Of a stretch of DNA of 30,723 bases, positions 1 through 8,161 are shown in pieces (position 1 is the stretch's first letter; each line of letters opens with the position of its first letter). The position numbers and the translations under genes were made by a program. The stretch spans positions 1 to 30,723 of the forward strand of contig JAWCKF010000022.1 of the NCBI GenBank assembly GCA_038852315.1, read 5' to 3'. Origin of the DNA: COMBO-56-21 sp038852315 (GTDB lineage: Archaea > Thermoplasmatota > Thermoplasmata > UBA10834). The notes beneath the pieces are model-generated. The model saw only the letters and a program-made list of their open reading frames with translations. It did not search any database and had not been told where the DNA came from.

Positions 1-46
1 GATTAATACCTCTGCAGGAAATCACGTTCCCGAGGTCGATGAACGG

Positions 47-1162
47 ATGAAACGAGAATGGGTGATCTTGGCTGCCATCCTTGTCGTCGCGATACTCGTC
101 GTCGGTGTTTACGCGGCTACGGTCCTGATGAGGGATACGGGCGGCGGTTCAGTATATTATCTCCGGACCCCCCCGGCGACGATGGCCGCGCAGCTCTCAG
201 CGGGAAGCATAGATGCCTACATCGCCTGGGAGCCTTTCGTGTCCGAAGCGGTTGTTGGAGGCACGGGCGAAGTCCTGCTTTGGTCGAACGAGATAATGGA
301 AGGGCATCCGTGCTGTGTCGTCGCCGTCTCGGAGAGCTTCCTCGCACAGCCCAACGGCGCGGAGGCTACGAAACGGTTCCTGAAGGCTCACATAGAGGCG
401 ACCGAATGGATGTCCGCGGCGATGGCTGACAGGCAGAGTGACGACTACGCGTTGCTCCGAACGCTCGCAGCGGAGTTCACCGGACGCAACGGGAGCGTCA
501 TCGACGAGGCGCTCAAGCACCTCGAGTACCGGTATGTCGTCGACGGCGCGTTCACATCAGCGCTGGAGAAGTTCGTGAACATGTACATCGAGACCAACCA
601 GACGTCCCTCGAGGCGGTGAAGGCCCGGGGCTACGATTCCGTCGGGGATTTCGTGGACAGTTTCGTCAATGAGACCTACATCGCGCAGGCAGAGTCGATC
701 CAACCAGACCAGGAGTGGCTTGATGACGTCGAGGTCCGCGTGGGGTATCTGCTCGGAGACCTCCACCAGCTGGCATACTACGTCGCCTCCGACGACCGCG
801 TCCTCGGCGATGGGAGGAGCATCTTCGAGAAGTACAGGATCAATGTCACGGACGCGGCAGGCGCGCCATATGCGAACGGCGGCGTCGTCATGGACAACTT
901 CGCGGCCGGCAACGTGGACATCGGCTACTTGGGCGCTCCACCGGCACTCATCAAGCACATAAACGTGGGCACCCAGATTCTCATAGTGGCCCAGGCGAAC
1001 ATCGAGGGCAGCGGCCTCGTGGTTGCCCACGGGAGCGGCATCACCAGTCTCGAGGACCTCGTCAACAAGACGGTCGCCACTCCAGGTGAGACCTCCATCC
1101 AGCACCTCCTGCTGAAGATCGCTCTTGACAGGAAGGGCATCGAACTCGTGCTGAAGACATAG
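47..1162 (+). CDS. ABC importer substrate-binding protein (NMT1/SsuA-like) with lobes in swapped order
   Basis: This is a membrane-anchored binding protein of the nitrate/sulfonate/taurine (NMT1/SsuA) type, which would deliver a small anion or amine-like solute to the permease encoded next. Residues 6-28 are one hydrophobic segment, read as an uncleaved anchor or signal. Residues about 36-213 look like the second lobe of such proteins (motifs LSAGSIDAYIAWEPF and RFLKAHIEATEW, then a helical tail). Residues about 226-371 look like the first lobe (VRVGYLLGDLHQLAY, NVDIGYLGAPPAL, SLEDLVNKTVATPGETS). The usual order is first lobe then second, so the protein appears circularly permuted, and it stops where lobe two would normally begin. 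The ATG at 47 directly precedes the anchor, but the frame is open back to base 2, so a start outside the window cannot be excluded. The substrate is not predictable. Confidence 0.82.
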   Translation: MKREWVILAAILVVAILVVGVYAATVLMRDTGGGSVYYLRTPPATMAAQLSAGSIDAYIAWEPFVSEAVVGGTGEVLLWSNEIMEGHPCCVVAVSESFLAQPNGAEATKRFLKAHIEATEWMSAAMADRQSDDYALLRTLAAEFTGRNGSVIDEALKHLEYRYVVDGAFTSALEKFVNMYIETNQTSLEAVKARGYDSVGDFVDSFVNETYIAQAESIQPDQEWLDDVEVRVGYLLGDLHQLAYYVASDDRVLGDGRSIFEKYRINVTDAAGAPYANGGVVMDNFAAGNVDIGYLGAPPALIKHINVGTQILIVAQANIEGSGLVVAHGSGITSLEDLVNKTVATPGETSIQHLLLKIALDRKGIELVLKT

Positions 1163-1188
1163 GGGCTCTCCAAAACCTCTATGTCGTC

Positions 1189-2040
1189 ATGCGGCGTTGG
1201 CGGGCGTGTCCTAGGATGAACTCCGGAAAGGGTTGGTTGGCCAGTCTGGTCAGGACCAATTGGAAGCGCACGCTGCTCGGCACAGCGGCCCTCGCAGCCT
1301 TCGTCCTCGTCTGGTATGCCGTATCCTGGTGGTTGGAGGCCCGTGACCCCGTCCAGGGTTCGCTGGTCCCGCCGCCGGACGAGGTCGCGTCCAAGTTCCT
1401 GTGGCTGCTGACACACAAGGACAGAGTCACTCAGCTGTACCTCCTGCAGCACATGTTCACGAGCCTTGAGCGCGTCTTCCTCGGGTTCGTCCTGGCGCTC
1501 GCGCTTGCCCTGCCCTCAGGCCTGCTCATGGGGCGCTCCTGGATGGCTGAGAGCGTGGGGAGGCCCGTCGTTGAGATATTCAGACCGATACCCCCGCTCG
1601 CGTGGGCACCGGCATTTCTGATCATATTCAGGGTGTTCTGGGGGCCGGTGGCGGTGGTGTTCCTCGGGGCGTTCTTCCCCATCCTCTTCAACGTCATGCT
1701 GGGGGCGAGGAGCGTGGACCGTATACTGATCGACGCGGCCAAGACCCTCGGCGCAAGCAGATCTGAAGTCTTCACGAAGGTGGTGCTGCCTTACACGATA
1801 CCCTATCTCATGACCGGCATCACGGTCGGCCTTGGCATAGGCTGGATGTGCATAGTGGCCGCTGAATTCGTCGCCGCGGAAGGCGGCGGTCTGGGATACT
1901 TCATACTCGCGAACGCGGACTTCGGGTACTATCCTGAGATGTACTCTGGCATGGCGCTCATCGGCATGATCAGCGCCCTGACTACGGGCGTGGCCGGCTT
2001 CTTCGAGGGCGAGGTCTACAGGAGGATGGGGATGAAGTGA
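1189..2040 (+). CDS. ABC importer permease (SsuC/TauC-like, BPD transport family)
   Basis: This is the inner-membrane channel subunit of the importer. The 283 residues contain a first hydrophobic segment at about 29-48 and several later ones (about 95-115, 137-170, 205-232). The cytoplasmic EAA loop that docks the ATPase is clear at about 183-206 (AAKTLGASRSEVFTKVVLPY). The family is the binding-protein-dependent transport inner membrane component found in sulfonate, taurine and nitrate importers. It follows the binding-protein gene by 26 bases, and its stop overlaps the GTG start of the ATPase gene (GTGA), so the three form one operon. An in-frame ATG at 1216, nine codons in, is an equally possible start because neither has a strong ribosome-binding site. 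The family call is firm; the substrate is unknown. Confidence 0.9.
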   Translation: MRRWRACPRMNSGKGWLASLVRTNWKRTLLGTAALAAFVLVWYAVSWWLEARDPVQGSLVPPPDEVASKFLWLLTHKDRVTQLYLLQHMFTSLERVFLGFVLALALALPSGLLMGRSWMAESVGRPVVEIFRPIPPLAWAPAFLIIFRVFWGPVAVVFLGAFFPILFNVMLGARSVDRILIDAAKTLGASRSEVFTKVVLPYTIPYLMTGITVGLGIGWMCIVAAEFVAAEGGGLGYFILANADFGYYPEMYSGMALIGMISALTTGVAGFFEGEVYRRMGMK

Positions 2041-2819
2041 CGCTGATCGCCGTCCGCGACCTGGTCAAGGTGTTCGTGAAAGACAAGCGAGAGATAGTGG
2101 CGCTCGACGGCTTCTCCATGGATGTGCTAGAGGGGGAGTTCGTGTGCCTCCTCGGCCCGTCGGGGTGCGGGAAGACGACGGTCCTCAGAATAGTCGCGGG
2201 ACTCGAGACGAAGACCTCTGGGCAGGTCCTCGTCAACGGTAAGGATGTCGAGCGCTTCAGACCGCGCGTTGGCATGGTGTTCCAGGAGTTCGCCCTCTTT
2301 CCATGGCGCAGCGCGAGGAGGAACGTCGAGTTCGGGCTCGAGATCAAGCGTGTCCCAGAGCAGAAGCGTGCAGAGATATCCAGCAGGTATCTGGATCTGG
2401 TGGGGCTATCGGGTTTCGAAGACGCTCATCCTCACGAGCTGTCAGGGGGCATGAAACAGCGCGTGGCGATCGCCAGGGCGTTGGCGCACGACCCGGCTGT
2501 GCTGCTCATGGACGAGCCTTTCGGCTCGCTCGACGCGCAGACAAGGAACCTCATGCAGAAGGAGCTGCTCCGGATCTGGTCCGCGACTAACAAAACGGTC
2601 CTTTTCGTCACCCATTCCGTCGACGAGGCCGTCTTCCTCGCCGACAGGATAGTGGTCATGACAGCGCGTCCTGGCAGGGTAAGAGAAACGATCGAGGTCG
2701 GACTGCCGCGCCCCAGGGACAGGACGAGTCCGGAGTTCATATCCGTCAGGGGGAAGGTCCTCGCCGAGCTGGATGAGGAGTTCGAGAAGGCGAGGGCGAA
2801 GGAGCTCTCCCCAGACTAG
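2037..2819 (+). CDS. ABC importer ATPase (SsuB/TauB-like)
   Basis: This is the cytoplasmic ATP-hydrolysing subunit that powers the importer. All nucleotide-binding motifs are present in the 260 residues: Walker A GPSGCGKTT at 40-48, a Q-loop (MVFQEFALFPW), the ABC signature LSGGMKQRVAIARAL, Walker B VLLMDEPFGSLD, and the switch histidine in VTHSVDEA. The EFALFPW and THSVDEAVFLADR motifs are typical of the nitrate/sulfonate/taurine ATPase group. Translation starts at a GTG that overlaps the permease stop by four bases, which suggests translational coupling. The gene is intact and of normal family length. The transported solute cannot be assigned, because group members differ in substrate and no diagnostic metabolic gene lies nearby. 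Confidence 0.93.
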   Translation: MTLIAVRDLVKVFVKDKREIVALDGFSMDVLEGEFVCLLGPSGCGKTTVLRIVAGLETKTSGQVLVNGKDVERFRPRVGMVFQEFALFPWRSARRNVEFGLEIKRVPEQKRAEISSRYLDLVGLSGFEDAHPHELSGGMKQRVAIARALAHDPAVLLMDEPFGSLDAQTRNLMQKELLRIWSATNKTVLFVTHSVDEAVFLADRIVVMTARPGRVRETIEVGLPRPRDRTSPEFISVRGKVLAELDEEFEKARAKELSPD

Positions 2820-2830
2820 CAGACCGGCAC

Positions 2831-2840
2831 AGTTAATATC
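2831..2840 (+). promoter_or_regulatory. possible TATA box for the membrane protein gene
   Basis: The AT-rich run AGTTAATATC stands out in a GC-rich 88-base gap after the ABC operon. It lies about 70 bases before the ATG at 2908, which would leave a leader of roughly 45 bases. The call rests on base composition and position only. Confidence 0.3.
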
Positions 2841-2907
2841 GCGGCAGAGTTCTGGTCATCCGGCTGAGGCCCACATTCGGGCTTCTGGCGGAGAAGGTGG
2901 TCTGTAA

Positions 2908-3510
2908 ATGTTCGCTGCGAGGTCAGTGACTGCTGTACTGTTGTCCGTCGCTGTTCTGGCCGTGGCTGTCTCCGCCCTCATGTTGCCCTGGTACCACGTC
3001 GAGCAGGAGGCGCTCACGGTTTCTTCTGACAAGCAGTTCAAGCTGCAAGGTGTGAAATCTGTGGTGATAGCATCCTCGGATTCCACTCAGCTCGAGCGCG
3101 TCTCGACCGCAGGATACGACGACCCGCCAGACTTCAGGGAGGTCGGAGACTTGATGCAACTGGAATCCGCGATACTGTTCGCCACCATCGTGGTTCAGGT
3201 AGTCTTCGTTCTCACCTGCATAGCTGGTGCGAGGAGGGCAGCTATACTGGCCGGAGCCCTCTCACTGCTCCTGCTAATCGTCACCTGGGCGGTATTCTAC
3301 GCATCGATCGAGGAGGCTGTGAATTCGTCCGAGTGGGCACGGGATTGGCTCGACGAGCCCATAACCGGCTTTATCGGGTCGCGGGAGACCTCCTTGCTTG
3401 GCGTCACACTCTATACCTCATGGGGTCCGCTGACAGGGTGGGTGCTGCTGGTCGTCGGGTCGGTGGCTCAGGCGGCGGCGGTCGTCGCCGTCTATCGGAA
3501 GACACTGTGA
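2908..3510 (+). CDS. four-helix membrane protein, unknown function
   Basis: I do not recognise a family. The 200-residue protein has four hydrophobic segments at about 8-28, 88-108, 111-131 and 174-196. Two polar loops separate them: residues 29-87, rich in Ser, Asp and Glu, and residues 132-173. With an N-terminal MFAARS and a C-terminal YRKTL, both ends would sit in the cytoplasm and both long loops outside the cell. No enzymatic motif or cysteine pair is visible. The gene stands alone on its transcript, with an AT-rich promoter-like stretch near 2831 upstream and the promoter of the next gene starting 23 bases after its stop. Coding status is supported by length and by the clean alternation of hydrophobic and polar segments. 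It may be a lineage-specific envelope protein. Confidence 0.7.
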   Translation: MFAARSVTAVLLSVAVLAVAVSALMLPWYHVEQEALTVSSDKQFKLQGVKSVVIASSDSTQLERVSTAGYDDPPDFREVGDLMQLESAILFATIVVQVVFVLTCIAGARRAAILAGALSLLLLIVTWAVFYASIEEAVNSSEWARDWLDEPITGFIGSRETSLLGVTLYTSWGPLTGWVLLVVGSVAQAAAVVAVYRKTL

Positions 3511-3533
3511 GCCCTCCGGCTCTCAGTCTAGCA

Positions 3534-3543
3534 AAAACCTTAA
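3534..3543 (+). promoter_or_regulatory. archaeal BRE/TATA-like promoter, AAAACCTTAA
   Basis: The 10-mer AAAACCTTAA occurs here and again at 13486-13495, each time upstream of a gene start. It combines a purine-rich BRE-like part with a TTAA core. It ends 27 bases before the GTG at 3570, which fits transcription starting at or next to that codon, giving a leaderless message. This is inferred from sequence and spacing. Confidence 0.55.
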
Positions 3544-3569
3544 CTATTCTTCGTCAGATTACAACAAGC

Positions 3570-4049
3570 GTGAGCTTCGAGCTAAATGTGGTAAGCAACA
3601 CGCCCCTGACGCCTCTGAACGACATCGAGGAGGTAGCCATAATCTTCCTGAACCAGATCGGCTACTTCCCGAAGGGCTACGACCCTAAGACCGATGTGAG
3701 CGACATAAGGGACAGCGTGCCCTACAGATTGTTCGTGGACCATTTCCTCGCAAGGATGGACAAGGCGTGGATAGTGGAGGAGCTGGCGACGGCGCTCGGG
3801 ACGACGAAGGCAACCGTCTACAGGCACATCAACAAGCTGAAGTCGTTCGACCTGCTCGAGGATGTCAACGTCGAGGATGCCAGCGGGGTGCCCAGGAAGG
3901 GCTACAGGATCAGGTACGGCAACCTGAGCAAGGCCTGGAACTTCACAGAGGCGCACGTCCAGGTCGCGATGGAGAACTACAGGAAGACGGTCGACCACCT
4001 GCAGGAGCTCGCGAGCAGGAGGAGCGAGAAGCATGCCAAAAAGAGATGA
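3570..4049 (+). CDS. winged-helix DNA-binding protein, probable transcription regulator
   Basis: The roughly 159-residue protein carries a helix-turn-helix at about residues 66-100 (WIVEELATALGTTKATVYRHINKLK), followed by a wing-like stretch with RKGYRIRYG and a long C-terminal helix rich in Arg, Lys and Glu that could mediate dimerisation. This is the ArsR/MarR-like fold common in archaeal regulators, though the exact family is not clear. The frame is open upstream to 3333, but that extension is Arg/Gly-rich and overlaps the preceding gene in another frame. I place the start at GTG 3570 because a BRE/TATA-like motif lies 27 bases before it; GTG 3588 is an alternative. Its end overlaps the next gene by 17 bases, so the two are probably cotranscribed. 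The target is unknown. Confidence 0.78.
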   Translation: MSFELNVVSNTPLTPLNDIEEVAIIFLNQIGYFPKGYDPKTDVSDIRDSVPYRLFVDHFLARMDKAWIVEELATALGTTKATVYRHINKLKSFDLLEDVNVEDASGVPRKGYRIRYGNLSKAWNFTEAHVQVAMENYRKTVDHLQELASRRSEKHAKKR

Positions 4050-4317
4050 TGCGCTGGTTCTCACCCCCGGATCGCTCTACAGGGTGAAGAGCCTCGAGTC
4101 CAGGGACCACCCGATGGAGACAACGGGCATATTCAAGGGTTATGCGGCTGTGGCCCACGACACGGCCCTCGTGATGGAGCTGGACAAGTCCCACGGAGAG
4201 GAGAAGGGGCGGCTGCGGCTGATACCGTCGCACATGATAATATCGATAGACGTCCTGAAGGCGGAGAAAGAGAAGGACGAGAAGGAGAGCGAGAGCACCG
4301 CCGTTTACTTCGGATGA
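4033..4317 (+). CDS. small conserved-looking protein of unknown function, beta-rich
   Basis: This 94-residue protein is not a family I can name. Its first 75 residues alternate short hydrophobic strands with turns (TPGSLYRVKSLE, TTGIFKGYAAVA, DTALVMELDKS, GRLRLIPSHMIISIDVL). That pattern suggests a small beta barrel of the Sm/SH3 kind. The last 20 residues are a charged Lys/Glu run ending in TAVYFG. It overlaps the upstream winged-helix gene by 17 bases and is followed nine bases later by another winged-helix gene. Such overlaps argue for one transcript and a linked role, plausibly in transcription or RNA handling. The fold suggestion is an inference from hydrophobic pattern only. Confidence 0.65.
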   Translation: MPKRDDALVLTPGSLYRVKSLESRDHPMETTGIFKGYAAVAHDTALVMELDKSHGEEKGRLRLIPSHMIISIDVLKAEKEKDEKESESTAVYFG

Positions 4318-4326
4318 CGGATTCGG

Positions 4327-4626
4327 ATGCCCCCTCAGTTGAGCTTGTTCGAGGCGCGCATAGTGAGGATCCTTGTGGACTGGTACCCCATCACGGTGGA
4401 GGAGCTGAGGGACGAGCTGTCGGTCAGGAAGGACGTCCTGGATAGGGCCCTCAAGGCGCTCGCTGTCAAGGGCGTCATAGCCCTCGAGCCCCTTCCGGAC
4501 AAGACCTACATACGTCTGTTGATGCCCGACATCGACCTCTCAGGAGTAGTGGCACGGAAGAGTGGCAGGAGGAAGCGAGGGAAGTCCGCCGAAGAGGAAA
4601 GGTACCAGCCCTCCATGTATGCATGA
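4327..4626 (+). CDS. small winged-helix protein
   Basis: The protein has 99 residues. Residues 5-70 form a winged-helix-like unit: helix one LFEARIVRILVDWY, a helix-turn-helix at ITVEELRDELSVRKDVLDRALKAL, then a strand and wing at GVIALEPLPDKTYIRLL. A basic tail with RKSGRRKRGK follows, which would help nucleic-acid binding. It starts nine bases after the preceding small gene and lies 45 bases before Elp3, whose own promoter seems to fall in that gap. Together with the two upstream genes it forms a compact three-gene cluster in which two of three products have helix-turn-helix folds. I can assign the fold class but not a regulon. Confidence 0.68.
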   Translation: MPPQLSLFEARIVRILVDWYPITVEELRDELSVRKDVLDRALKALAVKGVIALEPLPDKTYIRLLMPDIDLSGVVARKSGRRKRGKSAEEERYQPSMYA

Positions 4627-4633
4627 CTGGTCC

Positions 4634-4646
4634 GATAAGTAGATAT
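4634..4646 (+). promoter_or_regulatory. possible TATA box for elp3
   Basis: The AT-rich stretch GATAAGTAGATAT ends 26 bases before the GTG at 4672. The spacing fits a leaderless or near-leaderless transcript for Elp3. Sequence and distance are the only support. Confidence 0.4.
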
Positions 4647-4671
4647 CCGGTCTCCTTGCTAGAGCCCAGCC

Positions 4672-6219
4672 GTGGACTATTTCGAGGAATTCCTCCAGGC
4701 CATAGTCGTCGGCGGAGTCAAGACGCGGGACGAGGTCCTGAGGCTTAAGGCACGACTTTGTAGCAGGCACGGCATGGCACGCGTGCCAACGAACCATGAG
4801 ATACTCGCACGGGTCCCGGCCGAGTACCGTGAGATAGCCGAGCCGTTGCTGATGAACAAGCCTGTGAGAACGCTGAGCGGCGTCGCGCCAGTAGCCGTCA
4901 TGACCAGCCCGTACGACTGCCCCCACGGCAGATGTATCTACTGCCCGGGCGGCGTTCCGAACAACACGCCGCAGTCTTACACGGGAAAGGAGCCAGCGGC
5001 CAGGAGGGCTGGCATGTACGACTACGATCCCTTTAGACAGACCAAGGCCAGGCTCGAGCAGCTGAGGGCGATCGGCCATAGGACTGACAAGGTCGACCTC
5101 ATCATCATGGGCGGGACGTTTACATCCAGACCGGAGGAGTATCAGTACTTCTTCGTCAAGCGCTGCTTCGACGCGATGAACGGCTTCGACTCAGCGGACC
5201 TAAGCTCCGCCCAAAAAGCCAACGAGCGGGCTGCCTCAAGGTGCGTGGGACTCACGGTCGAAACGCGGCCCGACTGGTTCGGGGACCGCGAGGTCTCCGT
5301 CTCGCTGGCCCTTGGAGCCACAAAGGTGGAGCTCGGGGTGCAGACGGTCGATGATACCGTGCTCGAGGGCGTGAAAAGGGGGCACGGGGTGAAGGAGGTG
5401 GTGGAGGCCACCAGGCGCGCTAAGGATGCCGGCCTCAAGCTCGCCTACCATTTGATGCCCGGGCTCCCTGGCAGCTCGTTCGAGAAGGACCTCGAATCTT
5501 TCAGGACGATAATAGAGGACGAGAGTTTCAGGCCCGACATGCTCAAGATCTACCCGACGCTGGTCATAGCTGGAACGGGTCTCCATGATATGTGGCGGGA
5601 GGGCGCCTACCAGCCCATGTCTCTCGAAAGAACGGTCGAGCTCCTTGCCCTCATGAAGAGGATGGTGCCTCCTTGGATCAGGATACTCAGGGTGCAGCGG
5701 GACATCCCTGCGCAGCTCATAGAGGCCGGCGTCCGAAAGGGTCACTTGCGCGAGCTCGTCCTGAAGAAGCTGAGGGAGGATGGAGCATCGTGCAGGTGCA
5801 TCAGATGTCGGGAGATAGGTCACATCGCGGGCAAAGGCGCTGGAGTTGCCGAGCAGGACGTCGAGATGCGGTGTATCGTCTACCGTGCCTCTGGCGGCAC
5901 GGAGCACTTCGTTTCGTTCGATGTGCCCGAGACGGATTCGCTTATCGGCTATGCCAGACTCAGAATCCCTGACGAGGGTGAGATCGCGCTCCTCAGGGAA
6001 CTCCACGTCTACGGACAGATGGTCCCTATCAGCGAGCCGCCCGGAAAGAGGTGGCAGCACAAGAGGTTCGGGGAGAGGCTTCTGATCGAGTGCGAGAACA
6101 TCGCTAGCTCGCATGGCAGGAGGACTATGCGGGTAACGAGCGGCGTTGGCGCGAGGGAGTACTACCGCAGGCTAGGATACCAGCTTGACGCGCCCTATAT
6201 GTCAAAGCGCCTCCCCTGA
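4672..6219 (+). CDS. elp3: Elp3, tRNA wobble-uridine carboxymethyl transferase (radical SAM + acetyltransferase)
   Basis: Archaeal Elp3 acts alone to modify U34 of tRNA, using acetyl-CoA and a SAM-derived radical to build the cm5U side chain. Residues about 75-330 are the radical SAM domain, with the cluster cysteines C83, C88 and C91 in CPHGRCIYCPGG, followed by the Elp3 hallmark QSYTGKEPAARRAGMYDYDP. Residues about 330-380 include IRVQRDIPAQLIEAG and a cysteine group, CRCIRC, likely to bind zinc. The C-terminal 125 residues are the GNAT-fold acetyltransferase, ending in REYYRRLGYQLDAPYMSK. The length of 515 matches the family. The start is GTG at 4672, 26 bases after an AT-rich promoter-like element. 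The assignment is firm; the symbol follows the eukaryotic name. Confidence 0.96.
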   Translation: MDYFEEFLQAIVVGGVKTRDEVLRLKARLCSRHGMARVPTNHEILARVPAEYREIAEPLLMNKPVRTLSGVAPVAVMTSPYDCPHGRCIYCPGGVPNNTPQSYTGKEPAARRAGMYDYDPFRQTKARLEQLRAIGHRTDKVDLIIMGGTFTSRPEEYQYFFVKRCFDAMNGFDSADLSSAQKANERAASRCVGLTVETRPDWFGDREVSVSLALGATKVELGVQTVDDTVLEGVKRGHGVKEVVEATRRAKDAGLKLAYHLMPGLPGSSFEKDLESFRTIIEDESFRPDMLKIYPTLVIAGTGLHDMWREGAYQPMSLERTVELLALMKRMVPPWIRILRVQRDIPAQLIEAGVRKGHLRELVLKKLREDGASCRCIRCREIGHIAGKGAGVAEQDVEMRCIVYRASGGTEHFVSFDVPETDSLIGYARLRIPDEGEIALLRELHVYGQMVPISEPPGKRWQHKRFGERLLIECENIASSHGRRTMRVTSGVGAREYYRRLGYQLDAPYMSKRLP

Positions 6220-6241
6220 TGGCTGCGCCCGCAGCGCTACC

Positions 6242-6256
6242 ATTATAAGATTTAAT
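6242..6256 (+). promoter_or_regulatory. probable TATA box for the TPR gene pair
   Basis: ATTATAAGATTTAAT lies in the short gap after elp3. It would place transcription start near 6275, just before the GGGAGGAG ribosome-binding site and the TTG at 6287. It suggests that the two TPR genes are transcribed separately from elp3. Confidence 0.45.
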
Positions 6257-6286
6257 CCTCATCGGTTGAAACCTGGGAGGAGCAGT

Positions 6287-8161
6287 TTGCCCTGCCTGAA
6301 ATGCGGAGGTCAGACGGAGGAGCGCGCGCTCCTGTGCGACGGGTGTGCGGAATCGCTCATCCGTGAGCCCAGGTTCTTCCTAAACCCCGTGCTGATAGGG
6401 CCCAGCATCTACTCCAGGCTTAGGGAGTGCGGATCCGCCGCGTACAGGCTCGGACCCAGCGTCGGCTCAGAGGTAGCGCTCGTGCCGTCGACGAGGCTCG
6501 AGAAGGCCGTGCAGGACCTGAACGTGCAGGTCGTGACTAAGGAGCAGCTCAAGGCCTTCTACCAGAAGTGCGACGCGCTTTTGGCGCACCTCGGCGTACC
6601 TCTCAGGACAGACTCGCCGGAGATGCTCCTGACGGAGGACGCTTCGGAGATAGTCACCTCTATAGTTCTGAAGGTCAACGCCGCGGAGAAGGTGTTCCCG
6701 CTGGAAGGCAGCAGCGACCTGTACATAAGGCTCGGTGTGATATACTGGGGTGCATCCAGGGGCGTCCTGCTGAAGACTGCTTCCGAACGCTGGAGCGCAG
6801 AGAAAAGGGCCTATCTCCTCGCCAGGGCTAAGGAGTATCTCTCCAAGGTGCCCCCGGAGGATGACCTGTTCTCAATCGCGGCGCGGACCCTCGGCTTCGT
6901 ATGCCTCGAGGCAGAAGAATGGAAGGAGGCCGAGGAGCACCTGTCTGACGCCCTCAGGCACTTCCCAAACGATGCCACGATAGGAGAGGGAATCGCTCGC
7001 GCGCACCTGATGCTGGGGAACCACGTCGAGGCTCTCTCGCGCGTTGACGAGGTGATAAGCCTCGGCGAGACCCCATCCTTATGGGTGCTCAAGGGGCAGA
7101 TCCTGCGCGAGGTAGGCAGACACGACGAGGCCATCGAGTGTTTCAACCGTGCCCTCGCGCTTGAACCAGGGTATCTTCCGGGACATGACGAGCTGATAAT
7201 GGCTCTCAGAGATGTCGGCAGAATAGAGGATGCAGCAGCCGCGGAGGCTCGTCGGTCACTCGCCATGCGCCCCGATATGGAGCGCAGAATATCCGAGTTC
7301 TTGGCGGAGCTGAAGGGGCCCTCCGCTGAGGAGCAGCCTCGTCCGCCTTCGCCCCCGAGGGAACTCGGGAGACCAGCAAAGGAGGCACGGCCGGAACCTC
7401 CATCCCCTGTCGCGGACGCGGTTGCCGCCCTACGAGCGAAGGAGTACGACACCGCGATCCAGCGTGCCAGCCACATACTGAAGGAATCTCCGGGACTTCG
7501 CGCGGCGGAGTTGGTGCTCATAGAGGCATTGCTCGCGAAGGGCGATGCGAAGGGGGCGGAGCCGCATGTCCACTCGTTCTACGAACGCAACCGCGAGGAT
7601 CCAGCAGCATGGTACTGGCGCGGCGTCCTCGCCGAGAAGCAGGGTCGCTGGGGTGCGGCGATACAGTACTTCAGCAAATCCGTCTCGCTGGATCCCAGGA
7701 ACGTCGATGCGTGGGTCGCCATGGGCGACGTTCTCCTCTCGAAGGGTAAGTTGCCGGGCGCGGACGAGGCCTACTCGAAGGCGCTCCAGGTGGACGAGGA
7801 GAACGCGCAAGCATGGCTCGGCAAGGCGAAGGTCATGAGGCTGATGGGCAGGTGGGGTGCTGCCATACAGTGCCTGGACAAATACAACTCGCTCATTCCT
7901 CAGGACAAATCGTCGTGGCTGATGAAGGCCGACACTCTGCTGGAGAAGGGCAAATACGGTCGCGCGATCGAGGCATATGATAGATACCTCGCACTCGCGC
8001 CCGATGATTCGTATGCCCTCACTAAGAAGGGATTGGCGCTAAACTCCATAGGCCGGAGCGAGGATGCGAGAAAGTGCTTCGATGAGGCGGTGCGGCTCGA
8101 CCCTGGCAACAAGGAGGCGGCGCACTGGCTGAGAACGCTTTCTGAGGGAGGTGAGGCCTGA
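6287..8161 (+). CDS. zinc-ribbon TPR-repeat protein
   Basis: This is a 624-residue scaffold-type protein with no visible enzyme motif. Residues 3-20 hold two CxxC knuckles (C3, C6, C17, C20), a probable zinc ribbon. Residues about 21-190 are an unrecognised region. TPR-like repeats fill about 195-330 (for example GRHDEAIECFNRALALEPGY), a Pro/Arg-rich linker spans about 343-374, and more TPR units run from 376 to the end (GRWGAAIQYFSKSVSLDPRN, GRSEDARKCFDEAVRLDPGN). I chose the TTG at 6287 because GGGAGGAG lies just upstream and it places the zinc ribbon at the very N-terminus; the open frame reaches back to 6185 inside elp3. The stop shares a base with the next gene's ATG (TGATG), so the two are coupled. 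Function is unknown; a protein-interaction role is the natural guess. Confidence 0.85.
   Translation: MPCLKCGGQTEERALLCDGCAESLIREPRFFLNPVLIGPSIYSRLRECGSAAYRLGPSVGSEVALVPSTRLEKAVQDLNVQVVTKEQLKAFYQKCDALLAHLGVPLRTDSPEMLLTEDASEIVTSIVLKVNAAEKVFPLEGSSDLYIRLGVIYWGASRGVLLKTASERWSAEKRAYLLARAKEYLSKVPPEDDLFSIAARTLGFVCLEAEEWKEAEEHLSDALRHFPNDATIGEGIARAHLMLGNHVEALSRVDEVISLGETPSLWVLKGQILREVGRHDEAIECFNRALALEPGYLPGHDELIMALRDVGRIEDAAAAEARRSLAMRPDMERRISEFLAELKGPSAEEQPRPPSPPRELGRPAKEARPEPPSPVADAVAALRAKEYDTAIQRASHILKESPGLRAAELVLIEALLAKGDAKGAEPHVHSFYERNREDPAAWYWRGVLAEKQGRWGAAIQYFSKSVSLDPRNVDAWVAMGDVLLSKGKLPGADEAYSKALQVDEENAQAWLGKAKVMRLMGRWGAAIQCLDKYNSLIPQDKSSWLMKADTLLEKGKYGRAIEAYDRYLALAPDDSYALTKKGLALNSIGRSEDARKCFDEAVRLDPGNKEAAHWLRTLSEGGEA

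Noticed and set aside
3333..3569. Upstream in-frame extension of the winged-helix regulator
   Set aside because: It overlaps the membrane-protein gene in another frame, is Gly/Arg-rich, and includes the promoter element at 3534.
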